Below are positions 11,044 through 25,400 of a stretch of 64,000 nucleotides of DNA, in pieces. Position numbers and translations under genes: made by a program. Each line of letters begins with the position of its first letter. The stretch's first letter is position 1. The notes beneath the pieces are model-generated. The model was not told the origin of the DNA. It ran no database searches and was given only the letters and a program-made list of their open reading frames with translations. The stretch spans positions 186,001-250,000 of the forward strand of contig SNVD02009763.1 of the NCBI GenBank assembly GCA_013180625.2, read 5' to 3'. Source of the stretch: Boswellia sacra. Taxonomy: Eukaryota > Streptophyta > Magnoliopsida > Sapindales > Burseraceae.

Positions 11044-14000
11044 ATGATTCTTTCTAAACCTTCTATCCCATTCCCAATCCGATGCGAGGTGAAACCACCA
11101 CTATTGCAGCAAAAACAACAGGTGGGTATGGGGCCTTTCACGGGCAGAGATCAAAATGTGAAGAAGCCTGAGTGGCTGAGACAGAAAGCTCCTCAAGGAG
11201 AAAGGTTTCAACAAGTTAAAGAGTCTCTTTCCACTTTGAAACTCAACACTGTTTGCGAGGAGGCTCAATGCCCCAATATAGGAGAGGTACTGCTCCTTTC
11301 TCTTTGGTTTTTTGATTTCTTATCTGGGTTTCTATTAGCTTTTTAGATGTTAAATTGTCGGAAATGATTTTGCGCAGTGTTGGAATGGAGGTGGGGATGG
11401 TATTGCAACTGCAACAATCATGGTTCTTGGAGATACTTGCACACGTGGCTGCAGATTTTGTGCTGTCAAAACTAGCAGAAACCCTCCACCACCTGACCCT
11501 ATGGAACCGGAAAACACTGCGAAGGCCATTGCTAGTTGGGGGTAGGTCTTAATTTTTTTTTTTAATTGATCATAATTTAAAGAAAATACTAGTTTCCTTG
11601 TCCATCAAATGTTGCTAAGATTATATCAATTTTTTGTTGTATGCTATCATGGAATACATACTTTTGAAATGAATAGTTTAAAGTAGCATTTACTACCAAA
11701 AATATGTATCCCAATGAAATATCATGTTGCTACTTGCTAAATATATCAAGTAACTGTTGAGATGTTTTTGGGTTACTGACAGTGATTCCAAATTTAGGTC
11801 CAGTGACTGGCCACAAAATGATTAAGGCTTATACTTTATTCTTGCCATGTCATTGGGCCTCAAATTTTGTTTCCTGATTTGCTCGTGACCGGGTTTATTG
11901 GTTTCATGTAGCAGCCACAGATGTACAACCAGCGTCATCATATTGAATTCTTGATAGAAATTCAGTTGAGGAAAATGAACATTGCCAGTTTGCCACTTTG
12001 CTTGTTGCAGTTCTTATATAATTATGATAGACATTATGCAGGATGCAGCCTGAAAGTTTTGTTTTAATGTTGATATATATGCAGCAAACCTGTTATAAGT
12101 GGCGGCATATTGAGTGTGGGCTGACATGTTTGGTCTGTATTTCTGTTTAGTAATCCTGCTCAGTGTCTCTAAAAAAATGATATTTCTTCCATGAAATATG
12201 TGACTATTAAGGGTCACATTCTTACCTCTTTAATTTCTTATAACTCCTTTATTCAAACATCTTGACAGAGTACTTGAGTTAAACACTATCTGGCTCTTGG
12301 TTTTTCTTCCTTGGGACTTCTGGAGGGCAGTAACTTTAGATTGTAGGATTGGGAGACTTTTTATAGACATATTTGGTGCATATATATAGAGCATAAATTC
12401 TTTTGGTGCATCACTCTATGTTTTTGCAGAATTTGAAAATGCTGTGTGATTTAATTTTGCAGGGTGGATTATATTGTTATAACAAGTGTAGATCGTGATG
12501 ATATACCTGATGGTGGAAGTGGACATTTTGCACAGACGGTCAAAGCTATGAAGGTCTGCATTTATCTGTTGCTATGGTGTTGAGTTGCATTTTAATTCTC
12601 AGGTTCTGTGAGGTATTTACTGCAAAAGATATTGGAATTTGAATGATAAATTTGAATGGATTATTTGCAATGCATTTGCAGAAACTTAAACCGGAGATCA
12701 TGGTTGAGTGTTTAACTTCTGATTTCCGAGGTGACCTAAAGGCTGTAGACACTCTCGTTCACTCAGGTTTAGATGTCTTTGCGCACAATATCGAGACTGT
12801 AAAACGACTCCAACGAATTGTCAGAGATCCTCGGGCTGGGTGAGTTTTGCATTAAGAGTTGGAGTATCATTATCTTGAATCATATATCTTTTCTGTTCTG
12901 ATGGCACGTTCTTCAACAATGTTAAATTTGTTGGCAGAGTTGGCAAAACATTTTCTTCATATCACCTAAAATTTATTTTCCTCAAGCAAAACCAGCTTTC
13001 CCATGTTACCATAACTAACTATTCTCTCAAGATCTAGAAACCTTTAAGAAAACCATTTTTGGAGCCTTAGAGCTGAGGTTGTGAATGAATTGCATTTCAA
13101 TTTTATTAACTACTGCTAATTAGAAAAAAAATTGATTTGATTTGATTTGATCTAAATTTGATGACAACTTTAGGAAGTAAATGTGATGGTGTCAAGACAG
13201 TCTACCAATCCCAACCTAACTAACTCTATGTATTTGCCTTTTACCTTGTGTCATGTGCACTTCTCCCTCTTTTTTTATGTTAATATGAAGTTCTCTAACT
13301 GGCTAAGGTATTGGTACAAATGAAGTTGCTTGATGTGAACTTTAAGATGTAGCAACTCAGATTGCTAATTTGGGGCCAGAATCTGGATTAGTGAACTCAG
13401 CACGTCAGTTTACTAATGGGTTGGATTTTGTCAATTTTTATCCTGCATTAGTATTTCTGATTGCTAGTTCTAATTCTGCTATGTAGTTTGGTAATGCAGG
13501 TATGAACAAAGCTTGTCAGTTCTAAAACATGCGAAGATAAGCAAGGAGGGAATGATAACAAAATCTTCTATAATGCTAGGTCTTGGAGAATCTGATGATG
13601 AGTTGAAGGAGGCAATGGCTGATTTAAGGGCTATAGATGTTGATATTCTGACACTTGGACAGTATCTTCAGGTAGTTTATATGCGTATATTTGCACAGAA
13701 ATGAGAGTTAGGCCACATGAGAGGTGGCATCAAATCTTTTCTCACACATTAAGTTGGCTGATCTTGCATGTTCTGCCGATTGTATAGCTTGTTGAACCTT
13801 TTATAACTTCTCAGGCTTGCATCACCATGCCTTTTCCAATATCATTCCTGTTAATAAATTGAAGACTGATTAGAAAGTGGGATATCCTTGCAGCCAACAC
13901 CACTACACTTGACGGTTAAAGAATATGTTACCCCAGAAAAGTTTGATTACTGGAAGGAATATGGGGAGTCTATCGGATTCCGTTATGTAGCCAGTGGGCC

Positions 14001-14251
14001 CCTGGTAAGCTCCTTTAATTCTTAACTTGGATTATTGTAATAACATTGATGTTGCTTTTACTTTAATGAATCCAATGCTTATTTGGCTAGCCTACACCCT
14101 GGTCATTCAGTCAACTCTGTTAAATCTCACTTTACCAACATCATATAAAAGATCCTTGATATCCAAAACGTATTGATTTTTCCAGGTTCGATCCTCCTAT
14201 AGAGCAGGTGAGCTCTTTGTCAAGACAATGGTGAGGGAAAGAAAGGGCTAA
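11044..14251 (+). CDS. LIP1P: Lipoyl synthase, plastidial (radical SAM), 7 exons, 334 aa
   Basis: Inserts two sulfurs into the octanoyl chain on lipoyl-dependent subunits, here most likely the plastid pyruvate dehydrogenase E2. Coding exons are 11044-11286, 11378-11541, 12463-12553, 12682-12839, 13500-13671, 13894-14004 and 14186-14251. All introns are GT-AG and the sum is 1005 nt in one frame. Residues C71, C76 and C82 ([12 protein letters not shown]) bind the auxiliary 4Fe-4S cluster. C102, C106 and C109 (CTRGCRFC) are the radical SAM triad, and the conserved RSSY motif is in the last exon. The N-terminus ([16 protein letters not shown]) is a short transit-type leader ending in an IRC-like cleavage context, and PFTGRD and [14 protein letters not shown] point to the plastid form rather than the mitochondrial one. 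An in-frame ATG at 10897 would add 49 residues without transit-peptide character. A Mutator-like insertion lies directly upstream. Confidence 0.95.
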
Positions 14252-17200
14252 AAAATAGAAATGCTGCTTCGATATCATTGAGGATTTTGTCCATTGATTC
14301 TAGACTATGCAATCAGAAGCAAATTAATCAGGCGCACGGCATAAGCATCTTCGGGTTGTGGCCAGTGGTTGCAGTGGTGGTCCTAAATTGTTTAAAATAT
14401 AAATTGCCTAAGCCATATTTCATATATAATCATTTAATTAAGTATATTGTCTGCTGCTATCTTTTTTTTTTTTTTAATATTTTTTACTTTTGGTATCTTA
14501 TTGAAATTTTGTTTTAATATCTGAGATAGACCATCATTTAGAATGTTGTGTTTTGAATATTTTCTCATATATTCAGGTTATGCACCTAGTTTTTTTACAA
14601 GTACTTTTCATTCTTTGTATATGCTGGAAAGTGGAAGGTAATAATATGAAAAAAAAAATGCAGAAAGTGATTGAAGTCGATTGGAAATGGATCTCTGCTC
14701 CATGTTTACATTCCTTTGATTGTTTGATAGCGGCCTTGAGTTTGAAGCTGGTGTATTCTACTTGCTGGAATTGGTATTAGTCTTGGACCCCAAATTCATA
14801 TTCATGGGAAAGTTTATAAATGACATACTCTCTTGTATTAACATAGCTGAGAACTGAAAATTGTTTGGGAAAATGTAATAGTCAGTCCTGTTTTAAGGGT
14901 ATTGTTTTTGAGAAATAGCAATATTTGGGTACCACTCGGTTGAAAAGGAAAATTGGCTATTTCTTAAAATAGCATGACAAAAATTGATTATGTTTTGGGA
15001 CGTTTCCTCACTTAGTTCGTTTTATTCAAGAGCAATGGAAATTACTCAGTACGAAAACCAACATCAGAAAGCATAAATTTGTAAGAAAGAAACAAATTAA
15101 AGAGAGTCTGAAATTGCTAAAAGTTTCTTGGACTGTGAGAAAAGTTGCACATGGACATGTTCATGCAAATGGAACTGAAACTAGTTTATTCTTCCCCATA
15201 CGTTACCATATCCCCTGCTATTTTATTAAAATCTAATCTCTGCTACGGATCATGGATGGCTTTAGATATTTACATGACAATTTTGAGGAAATATAATAAA
15301 ACTTGCTCAAGTATTGCAAGGAATCCATTTAGTAGATTGATTGAGTCAATCGGTGCATTCCAAAGCTGCTTAACAAGTAGTTTGGATTAGATTTGTTTTG
15401 TTTTGCATACTATATTGGGCTGTAATCCAACCATTGACAAACATAAAGGGAAGCTAAATTACAATATGAATTGCTTCTCAAATGTTTACATCTTAAACAA
15501 ACTGCTTTTTTTTTTCTTTCATAAATAAATTTTAGGGTCATTCTTTATTACATCGATAATATAAATAAAGGAGTTTGTTGATAAATTTGAAAAAATTGCA
15601 GAATTTGATGAGAACTAGTATAAACTTAAAAAGAAATGTGTTATTTACTATGTGAATATTGTAAAGGGATTGAGTGAAGAGAAAAAATTGTTAATTGAAT
15701 GATAAGTCAGAGAATGGGGCGGTTCCCACTTACCAGCACGCAAAGAAATTCAATTCACATTTAAGAACTCAAAAAGTAAAATATATAAAGAAAGGAATTC
15801 ACATATCATAGATAGACACATACGTACGAGGTGGTGGCACATACACAACTCACATGACAGATACGGACATGAATTGAAACAAAATTTAATATGTTTATTG
15901 TATTTTAGATTAATTAAAACTTTTAAATTAATAAAACAACATAGAATATATTTATCAACCCACAATTACAAGTATGTGTATATATAATATTATCATGCTA
16001 AAACGACGATGTATATATTCTAAACTTTTTTCATAAATAAACTAAACCATAAACCTATCATTTATACATCTATTACCCCCTTTCAACTCCTTACATTACC
16101 ATTTGGGGTTAATAATCATTAACCAAGTTCAATTTTAAGACACAAAAATACTCATAACTCTTAAACACGTATTTAGATAAATCATTAGATTTTTATTAGA
16201 CAAATAATTTATAGTTGTTGAAAAATATTAGATTTTTATATTTATTTAATAGAATATTTTTTATTATCACGTTTCAACGGATCTACCGCGAGTTTGATTT
16301 GGAGTTTTGTAACAAAAAAAGCTTTTAAAATCTTAAAAAATTTACTAAATATATAAACCAATATAACATGAGACGTACGATATATTCTACTTTCATCACT
16401 TTGTATGGATCTTGGCGTTATTTCCATATTGAAATAATGAATATATATTAATCGCTTAGTATTAAACTTGTTAAATAATAATTGAAAAAAAATAGAAGAA
16501 GCGAGAAGTAGGATTTTGCAATTTCTTTGAAAAGTCCTCAACTTCATTATGTTACATAGTTTCTTTAAGGATTTTATATTTATTTTTTTATCAATAAAAG
16601 CTCTTGTCTATCTATGACTATGTATGTTGTTTCTATTGCTATACAATAGAATTCTATCATAGCCTGCTTGCTTTCGGTTTCGGTGGTGTTGCTTTTTGGT
16701 CATCATCTTCCTGCTTCTTTCTCCTTCTCTCCACGCTTTCTCCTTCTGGGTATTTCTTTTTTCGCTCAGTTTCCTTCCTTTATATTTTGTCATGCTTTCA
16801 GGTACTCAATTTCACCTTTTGCTTTGTTGGGTTTCTCTCTTTTCATTATAATCATTTGCTCTTTTGTTGTTGTTTCTTAGGTAACCCAATGTTCGATTTT
16901 GTGTTTGATGTTACTTGTATCATGTGTTTATGTTACTTTATCAAGATTTTGAGAATGGATCTTTGTGTTTCCCCTTCTAATATGTTGATTCTTTTTACTC
17001 TTTTTATTTTCATTTCAAGTATTTCTTAGTAGTTAGTTGACAACTGATTGGTTCTTTCATTGATTTTTTGTTTCAGATTTTGCAATGTCATTGTGTTGTT
17101 GTTATGTGTAAGCCCTCAACATGTTGGGTTCTGTTGGTTTCTTTACAAGGATTTTATGGCTGATGACTATGTGCTTTTGCCCTTTTCTTCCTTTAATCAC

Positions 17201-17503
17201 TGGTCGTACCTTAAGGAGATTAGATGCTTTACATTTTGTTGCTTTCGGACAAAAAATATAGCTTATGTTACATAGTTTTTATGTAACTGCAAGCTTGTTC
17301 TTTTTGAGTTATTATTGTTTTCTGGGTGCTTGGTTAGACCTTGCCTGCACTTTGTGGGCATTTTCCCTCATGCTGTCTTATGCATGAAAATGAATTTCTT
17401 TAGCCGATGCTTCTTTGAATTGTTCTTGAGATCAAATGTGTTTCCTTACATATTTTTTCCTTTCTGATTTTGTAGAGTATATATGGGTTGAAGTGGACAT
17501 TTC
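14252..17503. other. Intergenic region and WDR26-like 5' leader
   Basis: About 14252-14800 is probably lipoyl synthase 3' UTR and spacer. From about 14800 to 16560 I see only AT-rich sequence without a recognisable gene. From about 16600 the sequence becomes T/C-rich, as in plant 5' UTR introns. A possible leader exon ends near CAGGTACT at 16799, and an acceptor (TTTTGTAG at 17468-17475) precedes the WDR26-like start, so a 5' UTR intron is plausible but unproved. Confidence 0.4.
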
Positions 17504-20500
17504 ATGGGAGGTATAGAAGATATTGAACCACCATTGAAACGTGTGAAAGGGCTCTTAGGAGAATCAAAGAGCTTGTCTGAAGACTTATCGGTCACTAAAT
17601 CTCTAGTTTGCTCTTTGGGAGACGTGATGGCTCGGCCGCTAACCTCCCAAGGGGATGAGGAAACAATTGGTTCAAAAGGTGTCATAAAAAGATCTGAATT
17701 CATCAAAATCATAACTAAGGCATTATACTCACTGGGTTATGATAAAAGCGGGGCCCTTCTAGAGGAAGAATCAGGAATACCATTACACTCATCAGCAGTT
17801 AATTTGTTCATGCAGAAAGTGATGGATGGAAAGTGGGATGAAAGTGTGGCCACATTGCATATGATCGGTCTTTCAGATGAAACAACTGTGAAATCAGCAT
17901 CTTTCTTGATATTGGAGCAAAAGTTTCTAGAGCTTTTAAGAATGGAAAAGGTCAGGGCTGCCTTGAGTACGCTGAGGAATGAGATTGCACCTCTTCAAAT
18001 CAATATGAGCCGAGTTCATGAGCTTGCGGCCTGTATCATTTCCCCTTCCAAGTCTGTGATACTTGAACTTGGTCAAGGTACCGAGGGTTCAAACTCAAGG
18101 GCAAAGCTTCTAGCAAAACTGCAAATTTTGCTTCCTGCCTCTGTCATGATTCCTGAAAAAAGGCTAGAACATCTTGTTGAGAGGGCTCTTGATGTACAAC
18201 GAGATTCTTGTGTGTTCCACAATTCATTGGATAGCAATCTGTCCCTGTACTCAGATCATTACTGTGGAAAAACCCAGATTCCTTCGCAAACGTTGCAGGT
18301 TAAAGTGTCCTGCTGTCTGTTTTGCTACTTGTGTGATTTTTCTGAAAGGCATTCGAGTTTTGGCGCTTTTTTCTAGCTATTGCCAGAAGGATAGATGGTT
18401 GTTGGTTTGTCCTTATGCATGCAAAATCAGAGTTTATTATAAGATTATAAAATGAACCAGAAAACAATAGTAGTTAAATGGGGAAAAAAAATCATCAAAG
18501 TAGGTCAACAAAATTCATTGCAATTGCTCATTACAAGTTTAGCCCCTAACTGAAATATATGGATGGGTCTTTTGTGCCCCTAGGTGGTGGAGAGAGGAGG
18601 GTCATTGGTTTGAATTTATTGGATCTGTGATTGGTCATACTTAACATGGGAGTTTATTTATTTGTTGGATTAGGAGTTCATTAATCATTCTCTTCTAAGT
18701 TCTTTTATAGCCTAATGGGGAGGATTATTTAGGCATTTGGTGAAACTTTTCTTAGGTACTCAGATTTCATCTTCAATAATGCGTTCATGCTTTGTTGGGA
18801 GGGATTGTTATTTTTCTGTCTTTCTATCACCTTATGCTTTCTAAGCAATTTTTCATGCTTTCTCTTTTCTGCATGTATTTTGTATATTTTTATGGGTCTT
18901 AGACTTTTGGTTTGGTGGAAAAAAATATTGGATCTAAGAGAAGAGGCTATTATGCTGCAATCAATTGATGTTGAAGTGTTGGTTAACGAATTCTGGAGTC
19001 TAAATGGTGATCAAGTTGGACAATATGATGTATGGAGGGCCTTAAACCAGTGTTTAGGCTAGTGCCAGTAATTTGAGAAAATTTTTATGGATAGGAGCGA
19101 GGAGTAAGATTAATTCATAGACAATGGTGATTCATGCCTAGGAAGCTAGTGTCTCATTTGTATCTTCCCTGTTTTTAATTTTTTTTTTTTTTTTAATTTA
19201 TGATTGGTATCATCATTGTTGGTATTCTTTTCCTGACTTGCATCATTTATTCATCTATGATGGTTAGTCATACATATCATTGTGTTGTATACTGTGTGTA
19301 TCATGGAAGGACTGCACATTTTCCATTTTCAATTTTTGTCAACTATTTGCGAGCGTAAGTGTGTTAATATCTGTTTATACAAACGAAACAGATACTTGAA
19401 GCACACACTGATGAGGTTTGGTTTTTACAATTTTCACATGATGGGAAATACTTGGCCTCAGCATCAAAGGATCGGACAGCAATTATATGGGAGGTAATAA
19501 TTTTATTTATAATTATTGTCTAATGGCTGTCGATATGTACTGCTATGCTACGACCATTGAGGCTCTTTCATCTCTAAGAAATAGTAATAACTTGTCGGAA
19601 TGTTGCACACATGAGCACATTATTGGCGAGTGATGTGCTATTTCCTCTCTCAAGGAATTGTTTTAACTGTTAGACAAAAGGGTGGCTTTTCAAATGCGAG
19701 TTGATAGTGGTACCGAGTGAAGAAAAGATATATTTGAGTAAAATTAACTCAAATCTCTATGATAGGTTGGAACTTCAAACTTTTCTAAACTTGAAAATTT
19801 CCTTGTTTTGTAGGTTAGAGAGGATGGTCAAGTGTTGCTGAAACATACGCTATGTGGTCACCAGAAACCTGTATTGACTGTTTCATGGAGTCCTGATGGC
19901 CAACAACTTCTGACTTGTGGACAAGACGAGGTTATTAGACGTTGGGATGTCAGTTCTGGAGAATGTCTCCATGTTTATGAAAAATCTGTTCTGGGCTTGA
20001 TTTCTTGTGGATGGTTTCCTGATGGTAAAGGGATTTTTGCGGGCGTGACTGACAAGGGCATCTGCCTATGGGATTTGGATGGAAAAGAGCTGGAATGTTG
20101 GAAGGGGCAGAGAACACTTAAAATATCAGACATGGCTATAACAGATGATGGAAAGAGGATCATAATCAAGTGTAGGGAAACTGCGATTCTCTTGCTTGAG
20201 AGGGAAGCTAAATTTGAGAGATGGATTGAAGAGGAAGACCTAATTACTTCATTTACACTATCCGAAGATAATAAGTTCTTGCTGGTTAATCTTATGAACC
20301 AAGAAATTCATCTCTGGAATATAGAAGGTGATCCCAAGGTTGTGGCGAAGTATAAAGGTCACAAGCGTGCCCGATTTGTTATCAGATCTTGCTTTGGGGG
20401 TTTTGAGCAAGCATTTATTGCTAGTGGGAGTGAGGATTCACAGGTACTTTTTTTCTTTTTTAACTCCCTGAAAAGAAGTCAAGCTGTATGACAAGAAAAG

Positions 20501-21312
20501 GGATTCCCTGATCTGGACTAATGATTCTAGGCATCCTTTTTTGGTAATATATAATATTTATACAGATACATATAGAGTTAGGATCGAGGGTAACTAACGT
20601 TTAAACTTACACCATTTTATAGGGAAACATGCAACATTTATTTAATATGGGAAAACAGTCAAAAAAGAAATAGCTGATATTGCTTCAAGAATTGAGAAGC
20701 CAGTTGAATTTTGGTTCTAAAAAATAATTATTTGCTTAGCGGCATTGAAGGTTTTGGCAAAACTGGAATAGTAGTACAATTCATTGATGGCTTGAAATTC
20801 CACCAAGCATTCTTGCAGTCCGGCTGGCTGAAGAGATAATCCCGATTGCCAGATTGCATGAAAACTACAAAATGGGTTGGGTTTACGGAGTAGCAGCTTC
20901 TCTAAAGCATAATCTTTGCTCTATCTCCATTTCCCTTGCCTAATCTGTCTCTGACATCATACATGCACTCATGCATACAGTTACCTCCACTTTTTGGTTC
21001 TTTTTGATTTGTAAACTAGTTTGATATGCACGTCTTTTTTTCTGTCAAGGGGAGGGTTTTGGAGTTAAAATTGAGCTGTACCATTTCTTCTTTCAGGTGT
21101 ATATATGGCTTAGATGCTCTGGAGAGCTTATATTAGCACTGCCCGGGCATTCTGGAGCAGTTAATTGTGTAAGCTGGAATCCAGCCAATCTTCACATGTT
21201 GGCTTCAGCCAGTGATGATCGTACAATTCGAATCTGGGGCTTAGAAAACTTTACCATGAAGTGCAGGGACCAGCGCAATGGTGTTGTTCACCACTGCAAT
21301 GGAAGAAGTTGA
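17504..21312 (+). CDS. WDR26: WDR26/GID7-like LisH-CTLH-WD40 protein, 4 coding exons, 580 aa
   Basis: Probable scaffold subunit of the CTLH/GID-type E3 ubiquitin ligase. Coding exons are 17504-18298, 19392-19493, 19814-20443 and 21097-21312, each a whole number of codons with GT-AG introns. Residues about 64-93 form the LisH segment ([20 protein letters not shown]) and about 95-155 the CTLH region. From residue 266 ([20 protein letters not shown]) there are WD40 repeats with typical endings: [43 protein letters not shown] and DRTIRIWG. The C-terminus (NGVVHHCNG) matches the plant WDR26 family. Length and exon joints agree with what I remember of Arabidopsis At5g08560. The ATG at 17504 is preceded by an in-frame stop region and a likely 5' UTR intron acceptor. 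No disruption is seen. Confidence 0.93.
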
Positions 21313-22464
21313 AACAATTGTCACTGTTAAAATTCCTTCAAAGTCATCAAACATTAATGTTCTTTTCTAGTTCATTAACATTTGTGTAAATTCTTTAATC
21401 ATTTGCTTTTGTTGTTTGCATTCATGGCAGGCAAAAAGCAAGTCCTTTATGCAGCTGCTATCTGCCAACCCTTGCTTATCACTTTCGTTATTATCTGCAT
21501 ACACTCATATTGCATCTAATTACCACGCTATATATACTCATCTATATTGCCTTAGTTCCTCATGTCTTTGTTTTTTCTTTCCTAATATTCTTTTCTATCA
21601 TAGGCTCTTTCTGCATGGTTTGAATCGAAATAAGAGTATAACACATAATTAGTTGCTTGTTTAAGGGTCTTGTGAAGTTCTCACCCTCAGGTCTTTCGAC
21701 TTCTATGTATTTGACTCTGATTTTGCAATTTAGGAGCTCATCACTAGATCAGACAAGAGTTTCTTATTTTCTTCATGTGGCTCTTGCAAGAAAAGCTAAA
21801 AGCTACACAAGAGGCATTCTCCGGATAGGTGTTGGTAGAGGACATCCTTTGCTAACTTTATCAACCGGAGAGTTTTTAAGTTTATGTACGTCTTCGAGGT
21901 ATTTCTTGGCTTGAATAAACGATTTTCCTTTACTGAGATTTTTGTCTTGAAAAGTTGATTTTCAGTAACCAGCATTCGTTGATTTGGGAGTTAACTTCTC
22001 TTGACTGAAGTCCTCAACTCTGAAATTGCCTTGACTCCCTTTGTTGCATTTGCTGAGGTAGTGGCTTATTGTGATGGGTCATGTCCTGTTGTGCTTGTAG
22101 CACTACAAGTTGTATCACATGGCATTGGCGCGTATTTGGTTAAAATCAAAAGCAATCTCCCATAGCCACTCCTAATATTTCATTGATGCAATAGGAATTT
22201 TCCTGATAATTGAATGGAGATGTCATAGAATTAGCAATAGCTGAATTTGCAAAAAGTTCTTGTCCTTCGAACTTGCTGACTGTTATCTTTTAGTGTCAAA
22301 ACTTAATGTGACTGGAGTAACCATATACATCTTGCACGAGTGAGCATTCATTTAGGTAGTCAATTTCCCTCGAAATTTTGTTGCAAGAGTAAGATGAAGG
22401 AAAACAAAAAAAGGCCAAATCAAAGCAGAGCAAGAATAAAAGAGTACAAATTTCAATTCTAAGT
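21313..22464. other. 3' flank of WDR26-like gene
   Basis: Probably the 3' UTR followed by spacer. Small ORFs here (for example 21416-21652 and 21657-21914) show no family signature. The region ends at the C-terminus of the alpha-galactosidase pseudogene on the opposite strand, so the two are convergent. Confidence 0.4.
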
Positions 22465-25400
22465 CTATAGCTCCCAAAGATCTCTTGCTTCAGCCACTGT
22501 AGTGTTCGAGGCGATGCCAATATCTTCGCAATTAGCAGTCATCATGGAAGTCCATGGCATTCTGTTCTCAATGAGGACCACTATCCTATTTCCGGAAAGA
22601 GGAGCAGCCCATATCTGTTTTTTATCGAAGCAAATGTAACTTTAAAATTTTGACATTACAGTGCATGAGATGCTAAACACTTGAAGGTACAGTTCAAAGG
22701 CATTACCCATCCTACCTCTCTTTTTCCTTCCATACTAACTTTTTTCGCTTGACCACCCAAAGGATCTACCAAATTGTGGAAAATGTATTTCATGATCATA
22801 ATCAATGATAATGGCATGCTTTTGATTGCAAACTCATCAACTATTATCATAGCTAATAGTTGGTACCTACTACCTGCCTTGCTTAACAGCGATTACGTCT
22901 TTGTTACAATCAACAATCAAAGTTAGTATGATAGCAGTTGATGTCTAAGGTACAACCTTTTATTGGCTGTTGATTGAAAGCCATTTCAAATGAATTTGTT
23001 CATCTACTTAGCCATTAGAATCCTTTATCCTTGAAAAGCTTCAGGACTTAGTCACATGATATCAATAAAATCATACTACTCATAGAATTGTAAGAACTCA
23101 CCCTGAATCTGCATAAATTCCAAGCTTCAGACGCTCGCTGTGAACATAATCTGGAAGAGCTTTGATCCCAGTCGGGAATGTAGTCCTGTTAGCTACTAGA
23201 TTGCCCTGCAATTGATTATGCCATGGTTTCAACAATGTTACTAAAATAAGACATAAATTTTAGTCAGAATGCAATTGAACAAGATGAACATCAGAAATTT
23301 TCATGAGAAAATAATAAATTGCCTGGCTTAAAAGACGTTGAGTGACAGAAAGTTCTAGGTATATATCACTGCAATAATCTTAATTTAATGTTTATATGTT
23401 GCATGATCCAGTTGAAACAGTGGTCAAGTTCATGCAATAGATTTTGATAGCAGAACTATACATTGAAAAGTCAAGGGAACTGGTTTTTATTTCTCTTAGT
23501 ATCGTATAGCTTTCTGTTTTTCAAAGATCAAATCTTCATGTTATTCTAAACTGTTACAATTTCCAAGGTATTTCTGATTAGTATTTAACTAGTTTCTTAT
23601 TTCTTAATTAACAGTCAGTCCTTTAGTCCATTGCAGGAGATCTTGGAACCAAATCCCATGGCACTTGGATCCTCGAAATATTGTGTTTGCTTCTCTAAAG
23701 TCAACCATCCAGGTTGTCCTATCGGCCAAATAAGTTTGAAAAGCTAAGACAAGGAGAGAATCTTGGTCCTATTTCCACATATGCTCAAGAGTGCAAATGA
23801 AGATCTGAACCAGATAATTATGATTTGATTCACCCCAACAATCATCTGCCAAATATATACAGTTCAGTGTCAGTTGACTAAAAAAGAAAAAAATCATCCT
23901 TACATGCATAGCACATTGCCTAAGATGTTTCCGAGGTAATCTTGTCAACTATGTTTACATACTTTATCCAAGCTAGGCTAGTCCAGTTGATATTAGAGCA
24001 TCAGCTGTTGAAGACAAAATTAAGCATTGTAAGTCTGTTGTATGTAATAATTTGATGCAAAAAACTTTTGGGTGATTGAGGGTTTATAGTCAGCTGATTG
24101 ACTACTGATCTATGTCATTATGTTGCTTGACAATAGCATTTTCTAAAATGAATTTCCTGGTGAACCAAGACAAGGCATGATCAGCAATTAAGTTGACATT
24201 GGGCCAGGTTGGGGTTGCTGTCTGCAACAACAACAAACCATGGGGTTTTAGGGTTGCTTTTGAGCTGCTTCAAAAAAAAAATTGTTATAGAAAAATCAAT
24301 TTTAAAGAAAGAGGCCAAAAGCAAATGGTCACCTACTTTTGAAAATCAGATTCTGCTTTTAAAATGTAAAATGCCAAAATTATTCATATTTAAATAGAAA
24401 ATTAGCATAAATAATTATGCAATATTTCATACTCAATTTTTCTTAATTATTTCTCACAAATTCTATATAAATTATTTACAATAATATTTTATAATTAATT
24501 CTTTTTCTTTTTGAACTATTTTCCATAAATTCTATATAAATTATTTACAATAATAATCTTTTAATATTTTAAAACTTATACTTTTTTTAATCAAAATTTT
24601 AATTGTAATTATACTTTTTTTAATCAAATTGTTAATTGTAAAAATCATGTTTAATATAACAAAAATATCAATTCAACAAAATATAATTAAAGAATCACGC
24701 TTAATATAAATATTGTTGTCAATAAAATAATTAAAACATAACCAATTTTCATAATCCAGATAATCATATAAAAATAATACAATTTTAAACACTCATTAAA
24801 CTTCTAGTGATATTTATGAAATATAATTGCTGAAAATAATTATAAAAAAGAAGTGATTATAAAATATTAAATTAAATATTAATAAGTAATAATACACATG
24901 TATATTTTGGTCATTTTCATATAATAAGAGCTATAGCAAAAGCAATCCGAAACACTTCTACCATACTTTTGAAAAGCAAAACAGTTTTTAAAAGTTGGTT
25001 TACCAACACCCTCTTGCTTTTTTCTTAAAGCTGATTACATATATATATATATATATATTTATTTTTGGCAGTAAAGCAGAAGCTACTAACCTCAAACCGG
25101 CCCATTTTATCTTCCAGAATTTCATGATTGAAAATGCACTATTGATTTCTCAAAGAGCTTTACCAGAAAGCTGAGAAGAGGAATGCATAGACAGAGTTGC
25201 AAATGGACCCTACCATGATCTCTAATCAAGGACATGGCATGGAGCCTATGCCTGATTCTGTCAAGAATTTCACATGTTTAGATGTATAATTGAATGGAAA
25301 AATGATGATGCTCTGTGATTCCAAGTAAAAGAACAAGAGGGAAAAAAAAAAAAAAAAAAGAGCTTGGATGTTTACAGTATTGAAGGTCATCAACTCACCA

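Noticed and set aside
16604..17029. 141-codon hydrophobic open frame before the WDR26-like gene
   Set aside because: T-rich sequence typical of a 5' UTR intron; the Phe/Cys-rich translation is a composition effect.
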